From Nakamurella antarctica (GTDB lineage: Bacteria; Actinomycetota; Actinomycetes; Mycobacteriales; Nakamurellaceae): a stretch of DNA of 64,000 bases. A model generated the notes under the pieces. The model made no database searches and had not been told where the DNA came from. It saw nothing but the letters and a program-made list of their open reading frames with translations. Made by a program: the position numbers and the translations under genes. The DNA lies in NCBI RefSeq assembly GCF_003860405.1, contig NZ_CP034170.1, positions 2,170,001-2,234,000 of the forward strand, written 5' to 3'. Below, piece by piece: positions 61,866 through 64,000 of this stretch (within the stretch, counting starts at the first letter, position 1; each line of letters opens with the position of its first letter).

Positions 61866-63179
61866 ATGGACAGTTTGGATCTACTCGACCCAGCCGCAAG
61901 GCTCCGTTTGGCGCCCGGCCTATGCGTGGTCCAGCGATCAGAATCTATTCTGCAAATCGGCAGCGAGGCGCCTAGATGCGCGCTGGTTCGCAACGCTCCC
62001 CGAAACGCTGCCAAGGTGCTCGCTTCCCTTGATGGAATGAGTTCCATCGCCGAATTAATCAATCGTCTCGGCCCGTGCCCAGATTTTGATGACGCGGGCT
62101 GGCAAGTTCTCCTCTCGGATCTCGTTGACGCCGGCTACCTCCTTGTGGCGGGAAAATCCGAGAGACCGTCGCACCGACCCGACACCGCGACAGTGGCTCC
62201 AGAACATGAACAGCTCGCCCTTCTGGCTGGCCCTTCGCGAGCATCACTGGCGATGCGCAACCGCCGCGAGGCCGTCATTCAAATCCTTGGAGCGGGCCGC
62301 ATAGCAGCATCCGTCGCGTCTCTGCTCGCAAACGCCGGAGTCGGGCGTATCCACCTCAACCCAGACAGGCCGCTGCGCCCTACCGATGTCTGCGCCGCGG
62401 GAGTGGGGCATCCGCCGACTCCAGCTCACGCGACTAGGACGAAACGAACCGCCGTCGATCTGGCAGCAGGATCCGAGGTAAGGACTGAGACTGGCGAGGC
62501 CACGGGTGCTGACCATGTTGACCGTGCGGGTTTGCTCGGGCCCAGCACCTCGCGACAAGCCCCACTTCGGGACCCTCGCAACCCGGTGCGCCCCGATCGT
62601 GTGACAAGTCCGCGCATCGAACCAGTTGCTAGCGCCCGGGTGTCATTGGCCGAAGTGGTTCACCGCGTAGCCCCCCTGGTAGCGACCCATGCGCCAAGCG
62701 GATACGTGCCGGCGACTTTGGTAGTGATAGCCGGCGATGGGCCACCCGATCCAGCACGGGTGAGTGATTTGATGGAGCGAGGTATCCCGCATTTGGCGAT
62801 CCGCGCGGGCTCACTTCGAGGGGTCGTGGGTCCGCTGGTGCTGCCGCGCCGCACCGCCTGCCTCACGTGCACAGACTTACATCGAACGGCAATGGACCCG
62901 GGGTGGCCGCTGGTCAGTCTTGCGCTGACACACTCGCACGCCGTGCCAACGGCGGTAATGACCGCAGCAGTGGCGGCGGCCAGTGCCGACCAAATTCTGC
63001 ATTTTCTCGACGGTATAGCTACCCCCGAGACAGTCGGGGGAACACTGGAATTCCAAGCTCAGCAGTGGCAACCGCGCCGGCGCTCCTGGGATCTGCACCC
63101 GGACTGCCGGTGCCAATCCCCCGCCGTGCGGCCAACGGTTCAGCCACCGAAAATAAGCCAGAAGAAACCCTTGGGCTAG
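61866..63179 (+). CDS. ThiF-like / TOMM leader-binding-like protein (Rv3196 type)
   Basis: The 437-residue protein has an N-terminal winged-helix-like part (VVQRSESILQIG ... ELINRL ... LVDAGYLL), a Rossmann segment (ILGAGRIAASVASLLANAGVGRIHL) and a C-terminal part with RRTACLTCTDLHR and CRCQ Cys. This is the E1/ThiF-like layout of proteins annotated as TOMM precursor leader peptide-binding. No peptide precursor or heterocyclase is nearby, so its real role is unclear. The ATG at 61866 with GGGGGAAA upstream is preferred to 61770. Confidence 0.8.
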   Translation: MDSLDLLDPAARLRLAPGLCVVQRSESILQIGSEAPRCALVRNAPRNAAKVLASLDGMSSIAELINRLGPCPDFDDAGWQVLLSDLVDAGYLLVAGKSERPSHRPDTATVAPEHEQLALLAGPSRASLAMRNRREAVIQILGAGRIAASVASLLANAGVGRIHLNPDRPLRPTDVCAAGVGHPPTPAHATRTKRTAVDLAAGSEVRTETGEATGADHVDRAGLLGPSTSRQAPLRDPRNPVRPDRVTSPRIEPVASARVSLAEVVHRVAPLVATHAPSGYVPATLVVIAGDGPPDPARVSDLMERGIPHLAIRAGSLRGVVGPLVLPRRTACLTCTDLHRTAMDPGWPLVSLALTHSHAVPTAVMTAAVAAASADQILHFLDGIATPETVGGTLEFQAQQWQPRRRSWDLHPDCRCQSPAVRPTVQPPKISQKKPLG

Positions 63180-63331
63180 CCGAAACTCCAGTGCAGGCTG
63201 CAGCAGAAGACGGCAGCAAAAACTCCGGGAAAGACGTCGGGACACTGAAATAGCAACCGCCGGTAAGCCTCCGACCTGCGGCGGCGGGCGTGTCCCACCC
63301 ACCCGAGGCCAGGACGGTCCACAATGGGAGG

Positions 63332-64000
63332 GTGTCCGACATTCCACAGGGTTCACTGAACCGAAGCGCAAAGCTGGCAAGCCTCCCGATTTCGGCCGCT
63401 GGTCGCGCCACCAAGGGCTTTGGTCAACGTCTTCTGGGTAAGGACAGGGCTGAAATCAGCGCTGAAATGCAGCGCCGCACCGCCGAGCAGCTATTCGAAG
63501 TGCTCGGCACCCTCAAGGGCGGCGCCATGAAATTCGGCCAAGCACTGAGCGTCTTCGAAGCCGCCCTCCCCGAGGAGGCGGCAGCGCCGTACCGCGCTGC
63601 TCTCACCAAGTTGCAAAATAGTGCGCCGCCGATGGATGGAGCCACCGTTCGGTCCATCATGGCCGAACAACTTGGCACTGGGTGGCCCCAATATTTTCGC
63701 GACTTCGACGACACGGCGGCCGCGGCCGCGAGCATCGGCCAGGTGCATCGGGCGATATGGCGAGATGGTCGCGATGTCGCAGTCAAGCTCCAGTACCCCG
63801 GCGCTGCGCAGGCGTTAACGGCTGATATGAACCAACTCTCGAGGCTCAGCAGGTTGATGACGCCCCTGTTGCCGGGCATCGAAGTGAAGCCGCTCATGGC
63901 CGAGCTGAAGGTGCGGATTCTCGAGGAAATTGACTATGCGGCAGAGGCTGCCAACCAACGTGCGTTCGCTGCGGCCTACGCGGACGATCCCGAAATTTAT
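63332..64000 (+). CDS. ABC1/AarF-family atypical kinase (Rv3197 type), cut by window end
   Basis: The GTG at 63332 begins MSDIPQGSLNRSAKLASLP, like Rv3197. Family marks are KGGAMKFGQALS (KxGQ motif), AAAASIGQVHRA (Ala-rich nucleotide loop) and VAVKLQYPG (ATP-binding Lys). ABC1 proteins are atypical kinases/ATPases linked to quinone and lipid metabolism; in M. tuberculosis this gene lies beside whiB7. The gene continues past the window edge. Confidence 0.9.
   Translation, partial: MSDIPQGSLNRSAKLASLPISAAGRATKGFGQRLLGKDRAEISAEMQRRTAEQLFEVLGTLKGGAMKFGQALSVFEAALPEEAAAPYRAALTKLQNSAPPMDGATVRSIMAEQLGTGWPQYFRDFDDTAAAAASIGQVHRAIWRDGRDVAVKLQYPGAAQALTADMNQLSRLSRLMTPLLPGIEVKPLMAELKVRILEEIDYAAEAANQRAFAAAYADDPEIY

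Noticed and set aside
61866-63179. A thiazole/oxazole peptide (TOMM) biosynthetic cluster
   Set aside because: Only the ThiF-like protein is present; no precursor peptide, YcaO or dehydrogenase is nearby, and the gene is a conserved housekeeping neighbour of the ABC1 kinase.
1-64000. CRISPR arrays, cas genes, riboswitches
   Set aside because: No regularly spaced repeats of CRISPR type, no Cas-like proteins and no recognisable riboswitch core were seen.

Overview
The window is chromosomal DNA of a high-G+C actinobacterium. Protein similarity and gene neighbourhoods point to the order Mycobacteriales or a close relative. Several blocks follow the Mycobacterium tuberculosis order: serB2-ctaD (Rv3042c-Rv3043c), tmRNA-smpB-ftsX-ftsE (around Rv3100c-Rv3102c), the Rv3654c-Rv3659c pilus set, and the right end (Rv3193c to Rv3197). 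All homologies were judged by eye; no database was searched.

Layout. 1-12.1 kb: NAD salvage (pncB, pncA), a LysE exporter, Pth2, SerB, cytochrome oxidase subunit I, tRNA-Ala, a thioredoxin-fold protein, an FKBP lipoprotein, an MgtE-N/CBS plus DUF1003 pair and an ATP-grasp enzyme. 12.2-17.1 kb: tmRNA, an MFS transporter, smpB, ftsX, ftsE and hisN. 17.2-21.7 kb: a broken GH16 glucanase gene, a pilus ATPase (CpaF) and a membrane esterase. 21.9-30.9 kb: two convergent operons that resemble the uncharacterised E. coli ydj/ynj locus (YnjB-like binding protein, permeases, ATPase, YnjF-like CDP-alcohol transferase, TVP38), with a radical SAM enzyme, a mercuric-reductase-like flavoprotein and a methyltransferase. 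Two of these genes carry single-base frameshifts in G runs. 30.9-36.2 kb: SulP transporter, Tag glycosylase, a methyltransferase, a 2OG-Fe(II)-type oxygenase and small conserved proteins.

36.2-48.3 kb is the rest of the tad (Flp pilus) locus. An element of about 8.5 kb resembling M. tuberculosis phiRv1 is inserted in the 3' end of tadC. It carries a serine integrase, a DUF3631 ATPase, a WhiB-like protein, a scaffold-like protein, an HK97-type capsid protein and a P27-type small terminase. It has no large terminase, portal or tail genes, so it looks like a phage satellite or a reduced prophage. prfB follows at 48.3 kb, separated from its usual partner ftsE by 32 kb. The strand of cpaF relative to tadBC, and of prfB relative to ftsE, fits two nested inversions.

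49.5-52.8 kb holds two identical initiator tRNA genes with a three-layer nest of insertion sequences between them: an IS481-family element containing an IS3-family remnant, which is split by an IS30-family element. All three transposase genes are broken. 52.8-64 kb returns to conserved housekeeping order: UPF0182, PPA1309 family, a PDZ/Lon-like protease, an Rv3195-like protein, an aldo/keto reductase, a YgjP-like metalloprotease, a DUF5679 zinc-ribbon protein, a ThiF-like protein and an ABC1 kinase cut by the window end.
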